NCBI GenBank assembly: GCA_002494135.1
Contig: DLBG01000071.1
Coordinates: 15,597-28,530, forward strand
Length of the DNA: 12,934 nt
From: Lachnospiraceae bacterium UBA7027
GTDB lineage: Bacteria > Bacillota > Clostridia > Lachnospirales > Lachnospiraceae
Direction: 5' to 3'
A program made the translations under genes and the position numbers. Positions 1 to 7,132 of the stretch are shown here, piece after piece. Below the pieces are notes generated by a model. That model was not told the origin of the DNA and did not search any database. It saw only the letters and a list, made by a program, of their open reading frames with translations. The number at the start of each line of letters is the position of its first letter. The first letter of the stretch is position 1.

Positions 1-465
1 CAGAAGAAGCGCGACCTGATCGCAAAGATGAAACTGATTCCGGTAGAACCGTTAATTAAGGATAAGAGCATGCTGCTCATTGATGACTCCATCGTGCGCG
101 GCACGCAGCTTCGGGAAACGACGGAATTCTTATTTGACTCCGGAGCAAAGGCAGTACATGTAAGACCTGCATGCCCGCCCCTGCTTTTCGGATGCAAGTA
201 TCTGAATTTCTCCAGATCGAATTCCGAGCAGGAATTAATCGCAAGACGCGTGATCGCACAGCGAGAGGGAAGTACCAATGTTCCGCTTGATAAGCTGCAG
301 GATTACGCGAACCCCGAAAGTCCGAACTACAAGGCAATGGAGCAGGAAATCTGCAAACAGATGAAGTTTACGACGCTTGCATTCAACCGGCTTGACGACA
401 TGGTTAATTCGGTCGGCATCGAGCCCTGCAAGCTGTGTACGTACTGCTGGAGCGGACAGGAATAA
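1..465 (+). CDS. purF: Amidophosphoribosyltransferase, C-terminal part (5' end outside window)
   Basis: PurF transfers the glutamine amide nitrogen to PRPP, giving 5-phosphoribosylamine, the first committed step of de novo purine synthesis in the cytoplasm. The reading frame is open from base 1, so the ATG at 28 is internal and the N-terminal glutaminase domain lies outside the window. The visible part is the phosphoribosyltransferase domain. It carries the PRPP-binding loop LLIDDSIVRGT (about 73-105), and the C-terminus holds a CxxCxxC cluster (CKLCTYC, near 427-447) plus upstream cysteines in PACPPLLFGC. In the Bacillus-type enzyme four cysteines bind a 4Fe-4S cluster, and these cysteines are likely the equivalents (inference). 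The stop at 463-465 is 98 nt before carB. Family assignment is secure; only the length of the missing part is unknown. Confidence 0.93.
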   Translation, partial: QKKRDLIAKMKLIPVEPLIKDKSMLLIDDSIVRGTQLRETTEFLFDSGAKAVHVRPACPPLLFGCKYLNFSRSNSEQELIARRVIAQREGSTNVPLDKLQDYANPESPNYKAMEQEICKQMKFTTLAFNRLDDMVNSVGIEPCKLCTYCWSGQE

Positions 466-552
466 GGCACGTACGTACCGGATGCCTCATGGGAGATTAT
501 ATTCGATATAACGTAATAAACTTTTCAGTATAGATAAAGCCGCATACGCGGC

Positions 553-560
553 GAGGAGGA
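553..560 (+). promoter_or_regulatory. Strong Shine-Dalgarno of carB, abutting a small hairpin
   Basis: GAGGAGGA lies 3 nt upstream of the carB ATG at 564. It is immediately preceded by a 5-bp GC-only hairpin (GCCGC 539-543, loop ATAC, GCGGC 548-552). The site fixes the carB start. The hairpin leaves the ribosome binding site free, so it is not an obvious occluding switch. Confidence 0.7.
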
Positions 561-563
561 AGT

Positions 564-3500
564 ATGGCACAGAGAACAGACATCCACAAAGTATTGATTA
601 TCGGTTCCGGCCCGATTATTATCGGACAGGCTTGCGAGTTTGACTACTCCGGAACCCAGGCGTGCAAGGCGCTGCATAAGTTAGGGTATGAAATCGTGTT
701 GGTGAATTCCAACCCGGCAACCATTATGACGGATCCCGACACGGCGGATGTTACGTATATTGAGCCTCTGAACGTAAAGAGACTGGAACAGATCATTGAA
801 AAGGAACGCCCGGATGCGCTTCTGCCGAACCTCGGCGGACAGTCCGGCTTAAACCTCTGCTCCGAACTTGCGGAGGCTGGCATTCTTGACAAATACGGCG
901 TAAAGGTAATCGGTGTACAGGTTGATGCCATCCAGAAGGGTGAGGACAGAGTTGAGTTTAAGAAGACGATGAATTCCATCGGCATCGAGATGGCAAGATC
1001 CGAAGTTGCCTATTCCGTGGAAGACGGTCTTCGTATTGCAGATGAACTGGGTTATCCCGTAGTTTTGCGCCCTGCATATACCATGGGCGGTGCAGGCGGC
1101 GGTCTCGTATACAACCAGGATGAATTAAAAACCGTTATCGCCCGCGGACTTCAGGCATCCATCGTGGGACAGGTTCTCGTTGAGGAATCCGTTCTCGGCT
1201 GGGAAGAGCTGGAACTCGAAGTCGTTCGTGATGCCAAGGGCAACATGATTACGGTCTGCTTCATCGAGAATATCGATCCGCTCGGCGTTCACACCGGCGA
1301 TTCCTTCTGCTCGGCTCCGATGTTAACCATCTCCGAAGATGTTCAGGCGGAACTGCAGAAACAGGCATATCGTATCGTTGATGCCGTACAGGTTATCGGC
1401 GGAACCAACGTTCAGTTCGCACACGATCCCGTAAGCGGACGTATCATTGTTATTGAAATCAACCCGAGAACATCCCGTTCTTCCGCACTTGCTTCCAAGG
1501 CAACCGGTTTCCCCATCGCACTCGTTTCCGCGATGTTGGCAAGCGGCCTTACCCTGGACGAGATTCCCTGCGGCAAGTACGGCACCCTTGATAAATACTA
1601 TCCCGACGGCGATTACATCGTAATCAAGTTTGCACGCTGGGCATTTGAGAAATTCAAAGGCGCCCAGGATAAACTCGGCACCCAGATGCGCGCGGTCGGC
1701 GAAGTCATGAGTATCGGTAAAACCTATAAGGAGGCTTTCCAGAAAGCAATCCGTTCCCTGGAGAAAGACCGTTACGGTCTGGGATTTGCAAAGAACTTCC
1801 ATGAGAAGTCCAAGGATGAGCTGATTGCAATGCTCAAGGATCCTTCTTCCGAAAGACAGTTCATTATGTACGAAGCGCTCCGTAAGGGTGCAACCGTGGA
1901 AGAACTGTGGCAGCTTACCAAGATTAAGCATTATTTTATCGAGCAGATGAAGGAACTCGTGGAAGAGGAAGAGTACTTAATACGTGAGTACGGCACCGCT
2001 TCCGTTTCCGATACCGCAATTACATCCGGCAGAGTGCCGAATGCGGAAGATTTAACCAAGGCAAAGAAAGACGGCTTCTCCGATAAGTACTTAAGCCAGA
2101 TTCTGAAAGTGACCGAGGACGATATCCGCAATGCCAGAAAGGCCATCGGCGTGACCGAAGCCTGGGAAGGCGTGCATGTATCCGGTACCAAGGACAGCGC
2201 TTACTATTACAGTACATACAACGCTCCCGATAAGAGCACAACCGATGATTCCAAGCCCAAGGTAATGATTCTCGGTGGCGGCCCGAACCGAATCGGACAG
2301 GGTATCGAATTCGACTACTGCTGCGTTCATGCGGCATTTGCCCTTCGTGATTTAGGCTTCTCCACCATCATCGTAAACTGCAACCCCGAGACGGTTTCGA
2401 CAGACTACGATACATCCGATAAGCTGTATTTTGAGCCTCTGACTCTCGAGGACGTTCTTTCCATCTACGAGAAGGAGAAACCGGTCGGCGTCATTGCACA
2501 GTTCGGCGGTCAGACTCCGCTTAACCTGGCGGACTCCCTTGAGAAGAACGGTGTTAAAATTCTTGGTACCGCTCCCGCGGTTATCGATATGGCAGAGGAC
2601 AGAGATCTGTTCCGTGCCATGATGAAGAAACTTGAAATTCCCATGCCGGAAGCCGGTATGGCGGTTACCATTGATGATGCGGTTGAAATTGCGGAGAGAA
2701 TCGGATATCCCGTTATGGTTCGTCCTTCCTTCGTACTCGGCGGCCGCGGAATGGAAGTGGTCGGCGACAGGGATTCCCTGAAGGAATACATGGCGGCAGC
2801 AGTCGGCGTAACCCCTGACAGACCGATTCTGATCGACCGTTTCTTACGTCATGCGATGGAGTGCGAGGCCGATGCGATTTGCGACGGAAACCATGCATTC
2901 GTTCCTGCCGTTATGGAGCATATCGAACTTGCGGGTATTCACTCCGGTGACTCCGCATGCATCCTGCCTTCCATGCACATCTCCGAGAAGAACCTGGCAC
3001 TCATTAAGGAGTATACAAAGAAGATTGCGGTCGAGATGAACGTTCACGGCCTTATGAATATGCAGTATGCGATCGAGGATGACGTGGTTTACGTGATTGA
3101 GGCAAATCCCCGTGCATCCAGAACCGTGCCTTTGGTAAGTAAGGTTTGCGGTATCAACATGGTGAGAGTGGCAACAGACATCATTACGATGCCGATTACC
3201 GGAAGAACCTCACCGGTTGAGGGACTGAAGGAAAGCAAATATCCTTATGTCGGCGTAAAAGAGGCGGTGTTCCCCTTCAATATGTTCCCTGAGGTTGACC
3301 CTCTTCTCGGACCGGAAATGAGATCCACCGGTGAAGTTTTAGGACTTGCACCGAACTTCGGCGAAGCATACTACAAGGCACAGGAAGCAACACAGAATCC
3401 GCTGCCTTTGTCCGGAACGGTACTGATTTCCGTAAACCGTATGGACAAGCCGTATGTGGTTGATGTGGCGAAGAAGTTTATCAAGGCCGGATTTAAGATT

Positions 3501-3818
3501 GTGGCTACGGGTACCACCTATGCACTGCTTCGCGAAAACGATATCGAATGCGAGAAGATTCTGAAGATGCAGGAAGGCAGACCGAACATTGTGGATGCCA
3601 TCGTGAACAAGAAGATTCAGTTGATTGTAAATACTCCGTCCAGAAAAGAGAGCATTTTCGATGACTCTTACATCCGTAAGAATGCAATTAAGCACAAAGT
3701 TCCGTATATCACAACGATTGCGGCAGCAAGTGCATCCGCAGACGGTATTCTGGCAGCCCAGAGCGAGGCTCAGATTGAAGTAAACTCCTTACAGAGCCTG
3801 CACAAAAGAATCGAATAA
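564..3818 (+). CDS. carB: Carbamoyl-phosphate synthase large subunit
   Basis: CarB makes carbamoyl phosphate from bicarbonate, ammonia channelled from the CarA glutaminase subunit, and two ATP. The product feeds arginine and pyrimidine synthesis. The 1084-residue protein is about the usual length (E. coli about 1073). It shows the internal duplication typical of the family: the first half begins KVLIIGSGPIIIGQACEFDY (residues 9-28) and has an ATP-grasp with GGQSGLNL (near 93), a PAYTMGGAGGG loop (near 170) and EINPRTSRSSAL. The second half repeats this from ILGGGPNRIGQGIEFDY (near 570) with PSFVLGGRGMEV and EANPRASRTVPL. An MGS-like allosteric domain occupies about 945-1075 (ATGTTYALL, IVNTPSRKES). 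The start is set by the ribosome binding site at 553-560. CarA, normally the adjacent partner, is not in the window and must be upstream of purF or elsewhere. The gene is intact with no frameshift. Confidence 0.97.
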   Translation: MAQRTDIHKVLIIGSGPIIIGQACEFDYSGTQACKALHKLGYEIVLVNSNPATIMTDPDTADVTYIEPLNVKRLEQIIEKERPDALLPNLGGQSGLNLCSELAEAGILDKYGVKVIGVQVDAIQKGEDRVEFKKTMNSIGIEMARSEVAYSVEDGLRIADELGYPVVLRPAYTMGGAGGGLVYNQDELKTVIARGLQASIVGQVLVEESVLGWEELELEVVRDAKGNMITVCFIENIDPLGVHTGDSFCSAPMLTISEDVQAELQKQAYRIVDAVQVIGGTNVQFAHDPVSGRIIVIEINPRTSRSSALASKATGFPIALVSAMLASGLTLDEIPCGKYGTLDKYYPDGDYIVIKFARWAFEKFKGAQDKLGTQMRAVGEVMSIGKTYKEAFQKAIRSLEKDRYGLGFAKNFHEKSKDELIAMLKDPSSERQFIMYEALRKGATVEELWQLTKIKHYFIEQMKELVEEEEYLIREYGTASVSDTAITSGRVPNAEDLTKAKKDGFSDKYLSQILKVTEDDIRNARKAIGVTEAWEGVHVSGTKDSAYYYSTYNAPDKSTTDDSKPKVMILGGGPNRIGQGIEFDYCCVHAAFALRDLGFSTIIVNCNPETVSTDYDTSDKLYFEPLTLEDVLSIYEKEKPVGVIAQFGGQTPLNLADSLEKNGVKILGTAPAVIDMAEDRDLFRAMMKKLEIPMPEAGMAVTIDDAVEIAERIGYPVMVRPSFVLGGRGMEVVGDRDSLKEYMAAAVGVTPDRPILIDRFLRHAMECEADAICDGNHAFVPAVMEHIELAGIHSGDSACILPSMHISEKNLALIKEYTKKIAVEMNVHGLMNMQYAIEDDVVYVIEANPRASRTVPLVSKVCGINMVRVATDIITMPITGRTSPVEGLKESKYPYVGVKEAVFPFNMFPEVDPLLGPEMRSTGEVLGLAPNFGEAYYKAQEATQNPLPLSGTVLISVNRMDKPYVVDVAKKFIKAGFKIVATGTTYALLRENDIECEKILKMQEGRPNIVDAIVNKKIQLIVNTPSRKESIFDDSYIRKNAIKHKVPYITTIAAASASADGILAAQSEAQIEVNSLQSLHKRIE

Positions 3819-3825
3819 GAGATTT

Positions 3826-3841
3826 CGTGTCGATTGGCACG
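3826..3841 (+). other. Small hairpin between carB and the lipoprotein gene
   Basis: CGTGTC (3826-3831) and GGCACG (3836-3841) pair over six positions, one of them G-T, around a GATT loop. There is no T-run after it, so it is not a canonical terminator. The lipoprotein ribosome binding site (AGGAGAG 3845-3851) begins 3 nt later. The two genes are only 40 nt apart and could be cotranscribed. Confidence 0.45.
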
Positions 3842-3858
3842 TATAGGAGAGAAGTACG

Positions 3859-4575
3859 ATGAAAAAAAGACTGGTTATAATACTGGCAACAGTATCCGCT
3901 CTTGTTCTGGCAGGCTGCAGCCTGATTAAGACCAAACCCGACGTGGAGAATCCAAATCCCGTTGAGCCGCAGTCGCAGGTTGTTACCGTAAAGCCTTCGG
4001 AGAACCCGAATGATTACGAGGGTCCCGGTGACGAATTCCCGGGCGGACTCGACGACGACGGACGCGGGGATGAAGAAGTAGATGCATCCAGTGTCGTAAT
4101 GGAGCAGATTACAGACCTGGAAAGCGACATGATGTCCGCGAAGGTTACCGGATATGACGAAGACGGAAACGAGCTCTGGACATATGAGACGAAGCAGGAT
4201 CATACTCCGCAACTTGATCCCTTCAAGGAGATCGGACTTTTCGGCAGACAGTATATTTTCGTAGCGTGGGGCGAGGTTATCAGCCTTGATATCGCAAACG
4301 GACTGGAAAACTGGGTGAATAAGGATTTTAACGGTTACAGTGTATGCTTTACGACCGATTACGAGGGCGATACGCTTTATCTGTGCGGATATTTCGGACC
4401 GGACCTCTTTGTGATGGACTTGGAAGGAAGGACAATTAACAAGGTCGGTGTGGCGGATGAGGATTATTACTGGCCGTACGAGATTACCTGGGAGAATGAG
4501 CATGCCGTGAAGATCAAGTATGAGAGTAACGAGAAAGAACTGACGCTTGATCCGCTCGGTGATGCAGTACAGTAA
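3859..4575 (+). CDS. Predicted lipoprotein with a PQQ-blade-like region
   Basis: This is a surface lipoprotein of unknown function, 238 residues. The N-terminus (MKKR, a hydrophobic stretch, then LVLAGC) is a classic lipoprotein signal with the lipidated cysteine at residue 20. A proline- and acid-rich linker follows (about 25-75), with a run rich in Asp and Gly. The C-terminal part contains DGNELWTYET and, further on, a run of aromatic- and glycine-rich strands (YIFVAWGEVISLDIANGLENW, DTLYLCGYFGPDLFVMDLEG). This resembles one or two blades of PQQ-like beta-propellers, but the segment is too short for a full propeller. The start is supported by AGGAGAG at 3845-3851, 7 nt upstream. It lies 40 nt after carB and is followed by a terminator, so it is either the last gene of the carB unit or a single gene. 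No enzymatic motif is visible. Confidence 0.85.
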   Translation: MKKRLVIILATVSALVLAGCSLIKTKPDVENPNPVEPQSQVVTVKPSENPNDYEGPGDEFPGGLDDDGRGDEEVDASSVVMEQITDLESDMMSAKVTGYDEDGNELWTYETKQDHTPQLDPFKEIGLFGRQYIFVAWGEVISLDIANGLENWVNKDFNGYSVCFTTDYEGDTLYLCGYFGPDLFVMDLEGRTINKVGVADEDYYWPYEITWENEHAVKIKYESNEKELTLDPLGDAVQ

Positions 4576-4610
4576 GTGAATGAAATTCCGCGGTAGCGGA
4601 AGAAGATAAG

Positions 4611-4633
4611 AGGCGACCTGACGGTCGCCTTTT
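4611..4633 (+). terminator. Intrinsic terminator after the lipoprotein gene
   Basis: AGGCGACC (4611-4618) and GGTCGCCT (4623-4630) form a perfect 8-bp stem with a TGAC loop and a short T-run (4630-4633). A smaller hairpin, TTCCGC/GCGGAA (4586-4601), lies just upstream. The T-run is short, but the position between a stop codon and a new promoter supports termination. Confidence 0.8.
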
Positions 4634-4732
4634 GATATATCAAAGGATTTCTCTGACAAGAATGGGTGAAAAATTACCAAAAAAGCACCTCAAAACGGCG
4701 GTGGAATTGACAGGCGGGACACGGAAGTTTCG

Positions 4733-4761
4733 TTGACGGAGAGGGGGCGCGGTGATATAAT
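4733..4761 (+). promoter_or_regulatory. Near-consensus sigma-A promoter for the polysaccharide operon
   Basis: The -35 box TTGACG (4733-4738) and the perfect -10 box TATAAT (4756-4761) are separated by exactly 17 nt. Transcription should start near 4768, leaving a leader of about 80 nt before the first gene. The leader can form one modest stem (AAAGGG near 4774-4779 with CTCTTT near 4790-4795). I recognise no known riboswitch class in it. The rest of the 4576-4847 gap holds the terminator and otherwise nothing I can name. Confidence 0.75.
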
Positions 4762-4847
4762 AATTTCGTGTGTAAAGGGGTCAGCTATGCTCTTTAACGG
4801 GGCAAGGCTTTTTTGGAGTGTGTTTCAAACAGGAGCCAAAGGTTAAA

Positions 4848-6320
4848 GTGAAACGATTTGCAGGCATGAAAAAGTTCATCATGATGACGGGCGGAGCACT
4901 GATGCTTCCCCTGCTGGCAATCCTTTTTGCACTGTTGCCGATTAAGGTGACACATGCGGCGGGGCATATCCGCTTCGGATCGGAATCCTATTCCCCCAAT
5001 GCCAATGAAAACTTCAATATCGGTGTCTACGTGGAAAGTACGGACGAGGTGCCCATGGGGTCTTTCTCCGTAACGCTTACCTATGACCCGAATGTGATTG
5101 AATATGTCGGCGGAGCGTCCGCAGGCGGAAACGGAAGCATTACGATTAACGGCGCTTCCCCGGACGGCGGAACGGTACGGACGATGCTAACCTTAAAAGC
5201 AGTCGGAAAAGGCAACACCAACATCGGTGTAACCGGCGCCACGATTAATGACAATACCGGTGTCGGCATGGCAGTCGACGGAATGCCGGGCGCACCGATT
5301 CATATCCAGTCCGCGAAAACAACCCCTCCGGAATATCTTTCGGTAAACGGAGAGCGGATTGCAGCCTTCTCCGATACGAGATTTGAGTATACCGTCAACA
5401 TCCCTTATACCGAGAAACTGCAGATTACGGGTCCTGCGGGATACAAGATTGAGACAGACGTAAACGAATTAAAGGTTGGACGTAATAATGTCAAGGCAAG
5501 TGTTTCCAAAGACGACGGACAGCCGATTGAATATACGCTTCACCTGATTATGGCGGAGAAAGACGACAAGGCTCAGGATGACAAGAATCAGGGCGGAAAG
5601 AACGAGAAGGCGTCCGAGAAGACCTCCGACAAGACGAGTGAAAAGGCTTCCGAGAAGACTTCCGTCAAAACATCGGAGAAAGAATCCGTGTCCGAGGAAA
5701 TCAAACTTCCTCCCATGCCGGAACCCTCACAGGATTACGAAGACCGGGAACTTGAGAGAAACCGTAATTACATCCTTGTGCTGGTTGCATTCATTCTTGG
5801 AATCATCGTGGTGGTCGGACTCAAGCTTCTGGCGGATTACATCGGATCAAGACGCGGGCGGACCACGGATTCGGCCAGAGCGAACTTTCATATCACCATG
5901 AAGAAGAATGAAGTTGTCGAAGAGGCAACAGATCCTTTCCAATATGCCACAATTGATGAATATAACGGCAAGAAGGTGAAGAAAGGTCAGGAGCCGAAGC
6001 TGATCTTTGATAAGCCTGCCAAAGGAGCAGGAGAGAGAGTTGCCGGAGGCAAGGCAACCGGCCAGAAAGGCGCGGCGGATGCTGCCGGTTCGGAAGTTCC
6101 GAAACTTGATTTTTCAAAGAGAAAGAGCGCGGCTCAGCTTGCAAGGGAAGAAGCAGCCAACAATGCCGTGAAAGAAACCAAAGAAGAGGTCATGGAAGAG
6201 ATGAACGAGGACGAGATTTCGGACTTCATCGAGAACGTGACCGAAGATGCCGGGGACGACGTGGAACTCATTGACATCGAGAATGAGGTAGCGGATCGCA
6301 AACCTAAGAAAAAGGGATAA
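4848..6320 (+). CDS. Membrane-anchored cohesin/cadherin-like surface protein with cytoplasmic tail
   Basis: This is a single-pass membrane protein of about 490 residues, numbered from GTG 4848. The order is: signal peptide (1-38, ending VTHAA); a cohesin-like beta-sandwich (about 40-152, with SFSVTLTYDPNVIEYV and a glycine-rich TLKAVGKGNTNIGV stretch); a cadherin-like beta-sandwich (about 160-238, LSVNGERIAAF to IEYTLHLIM); a Lys/Ser/Glu repeat linker (254-281); a membrane helix (about 308-333); and a roughly 155-residue charged tail ending in an acidic coil-like segment and KPKKKG. Family knowledge says cohesin-type domains bind dockerins or act as adhesive modules, but no dockerin is seen here. 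It heads the CpsB/C/D operon, 26 nt upstream of the phosphatase gene, so a role in surface polysaccharide or its sensing is inferred. The start is uncertain. GTG 4848 has AGGAG at 4831-4835 (12-nt spacing); the open frame extends to GTG 4818, and ATG 4866 also gives a good signal peptide. Confidence 0.85.
   Translation: MKRFAGMKKFIMMTGGALMLPLLAILFALLPIKVTHAAGHIRFGSESYSPNANENFNIGVYVESTDEVPMGSFSVTLTYDPNVIEYVGGASAGGNGSITINGASPDGGTVRTMLTLKAVGKGNTNIGVTGATINDNTGVGMAVDGMPGAPIHIQSAKTTPPEYLSVNGERIAAFSDTRFEYTVNIPYTEKLQITGPAGYKIETDVNELKVGRNNVKASVSKDDGQPIEYTLHLIMAEKDDKAQDDKNQGGKNEKASEKTSDKTSEKASEKTSVKTSEKESVSEEIKLPPMPEPSQDYEDRELERNRNYILVLVAFILGIIVVVGLKLLADYIGSRRGRTTDSARANFHITMKKNEVVEEATDPFQYATIDEYNGKKVKKGQEPKLIFDKPAKGAGERVAGGKATGQKGAADAAGSEVPKLDFSKRKSAAQLAREEAANNAVKETKEEVMEEMNEDEISDFIENVTEDAGDDVELIDIENEVADRKPKKKG
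5607..5690 (+). repeat. Coding 12-nt tandem repeat (Lys-x-Ser-x units)
   Basis: Seven consecutive 12-nt units encode KASE, KTSD, KTSE, KASE, KTSV, KTSE and KESV. They lie in the extracytoplasmic linker between the cadherin-like domain and the membrane helix. The units differ mainly at third positions, so the array is diverged rather than freshly expanded. It probably acts as a flexible, hydrophilic stalk (inference). Confidence 0.8.
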
Positions 6321-6346
6321 GTCCGGCAGGGGAACAGAGATAACGT

Positions 6347-7069
6347 ATGAGTAAATTCCAAGTTGACATGCACTGCCATATTTTACCGGCGGTTGACGAC
6401 GGATCGCAGTCCATGGAAACGACCTTAAAAATGATACAGATTGCGGCAGCAGAGGGGACGACCCATATGATAGCGACGCCGCATTACAAGAAAGACCGGC
6501 ACAACGCATCGCCGGAGACCGTAAAGAGGCTGGTCGCGGAGGTGCAGAAGTTATCGGATGATAACGGGCTGGGGCTTACAATTTTACCCGGAAACGAGAT
6601 TATGTACTTCTCGGATATGGAAGAAGCCTTTGATGCCGGGAAGTTTACGACGATGAACAATTCGGACTACCTGCTCATCGAGTTCTATCCGGACGATGAT
6701 TATGCAAGAATCAAACGCGGTGTTGAAATGACGCAGAGCCTCGGGCTTCATCCGGTGCTTGCACACGTGGAGAGGTTCGCGGAACTTCGGAAAGACCCAA
6801 ACAAAGTCGAGGAGCTTCGAAACCGCGGAGCGCTGATTCAGGTCAATGCGGCAAGCATGGTCGGGGAGCAGGGATTCGGAACGAAACAGTATGTGAAGAA
6901 GCTTTTAAAGAGGGAACTGATTGACTTCGTCGGAACGGATGCGCATCACTATGAATCCAGGGCACCGCACATGGAGAAATGTGCAAAGTATTTAGAGAGT
7001 AAAGTGAGTGCGGAGTATGCAGAGAAGATTCTGTACCGGAACGCATTCGAGTATTTCGGAATCAGGTAA
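6347..7069 (+). CDS. cpsB: CpsB/YwqE-type PHP-domain tyrosine-protein phosphatase
   Basis: This is a metal-dependent phosphotyrosine phosphatase of the PHP superfamily that dephosphorylates the cognate BY-kinase, and so resets the capsule or exopolysaccharide assembly cycle. At 240 residues it has the usual length. Metal-binding motifs are all present in order: DMHCH (H9, H11), DDG (D17-D18), TPH (H46), GNE (E84), AHVERF (H140) and GTDAHH (D198, H200). There is no signal peptide or membrane segment, fitting a cytoplasmic enzyme. It starts 26 nt after the cohesin-like gene and is followed by cpsC and cpsD homologues, the standard phosphatase/modulator/kinase set. AGGGGA at 6328-6333 is the best ribosome binding site, with rather long spacing. 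The family is confident; the symbol is by homology of role. Confidence 0.93.
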   Translation: MSKFQVDMHCHILPAVDDGSQSMETTLKMIQIAAAEGTTHMIATPHYKKDRHNASPETVKRLVAEVQKLSDDNGLGLTILPGNEIMYFSDMEEAFDAGKFTTMNNSDYLLIEFYPDDDYARIKRGVEMTQSLGLHPVLAHVERFAELRKDPNKVEELRNRGALIQVNAASMVGEQGFGTKQYVKKLLKRELIDFVGTDAHHYESRAPHMEKCAKYLESKVSAEYAEKILYRNAFEYFGIR

Positions 7070-7074
7070 AGCAG

Positions 7075-7120
7075 AGAAACACGGAAATACAGAGTATCAG
7101 AAACAGTAAGAAACAGAAAC
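7075..7120 (+). repeat. Purine-rich spacer with four AGAAAC hexamers
   Basis: The 63-nt gap between the phosphatase and cpsC genes contains AGAAAC at 7075, 7099, 7109 and 7115 and almost no pyrimidine runs. It should be unstructured in RNA and ends at the GGAG ribosome binding site (7122-7125). It may be simple low-complexity sequence with no function. Confidence 0.4.
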
Positions 7121-7132
7121 CGGAGATTACAA

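Noticed and set aside
465..487. AGGCA/TGCCT inverted repeat after purF as a terminator.
   Set aside because: The stem is only 5 bp with a 13-nt loop and no T-run follows.
1323..1931. A 202-codon open frame on the minus strand inside carB.
   Set aside because: It lies fully within an intact conserved gene and its Cys- and Gly-rich translation resembles no protein family.
3709..4680. A 323-codon open frame on the minus strand overlapping the lipoprotein gene and its terminator.
   Set aside because: It runs antisense to a well-supported lipoprotein gene and the end of carB, its translation shows no recognisable domain, and it crosses a terminator hairpin. It is most likely a codon-usage shadow.
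4818..4820. GTG at 4818 as start of the cohesin-like protein.
   Set aside because: The GGAG before it touches the codon with no spacing, and the extra residues extend the signal peptide n-region unnaturally. GTG 4848 or ATG 4866 are more plausible.
4768..4847. A possible riboswitch in the leader of the polysaccharide operon, including the GGGGCAAGGC stretch.
   Set aside because: Neither class I nor class II cyclic di-GMP consensus features, nor another class I know, are present; only one weak stem forms.
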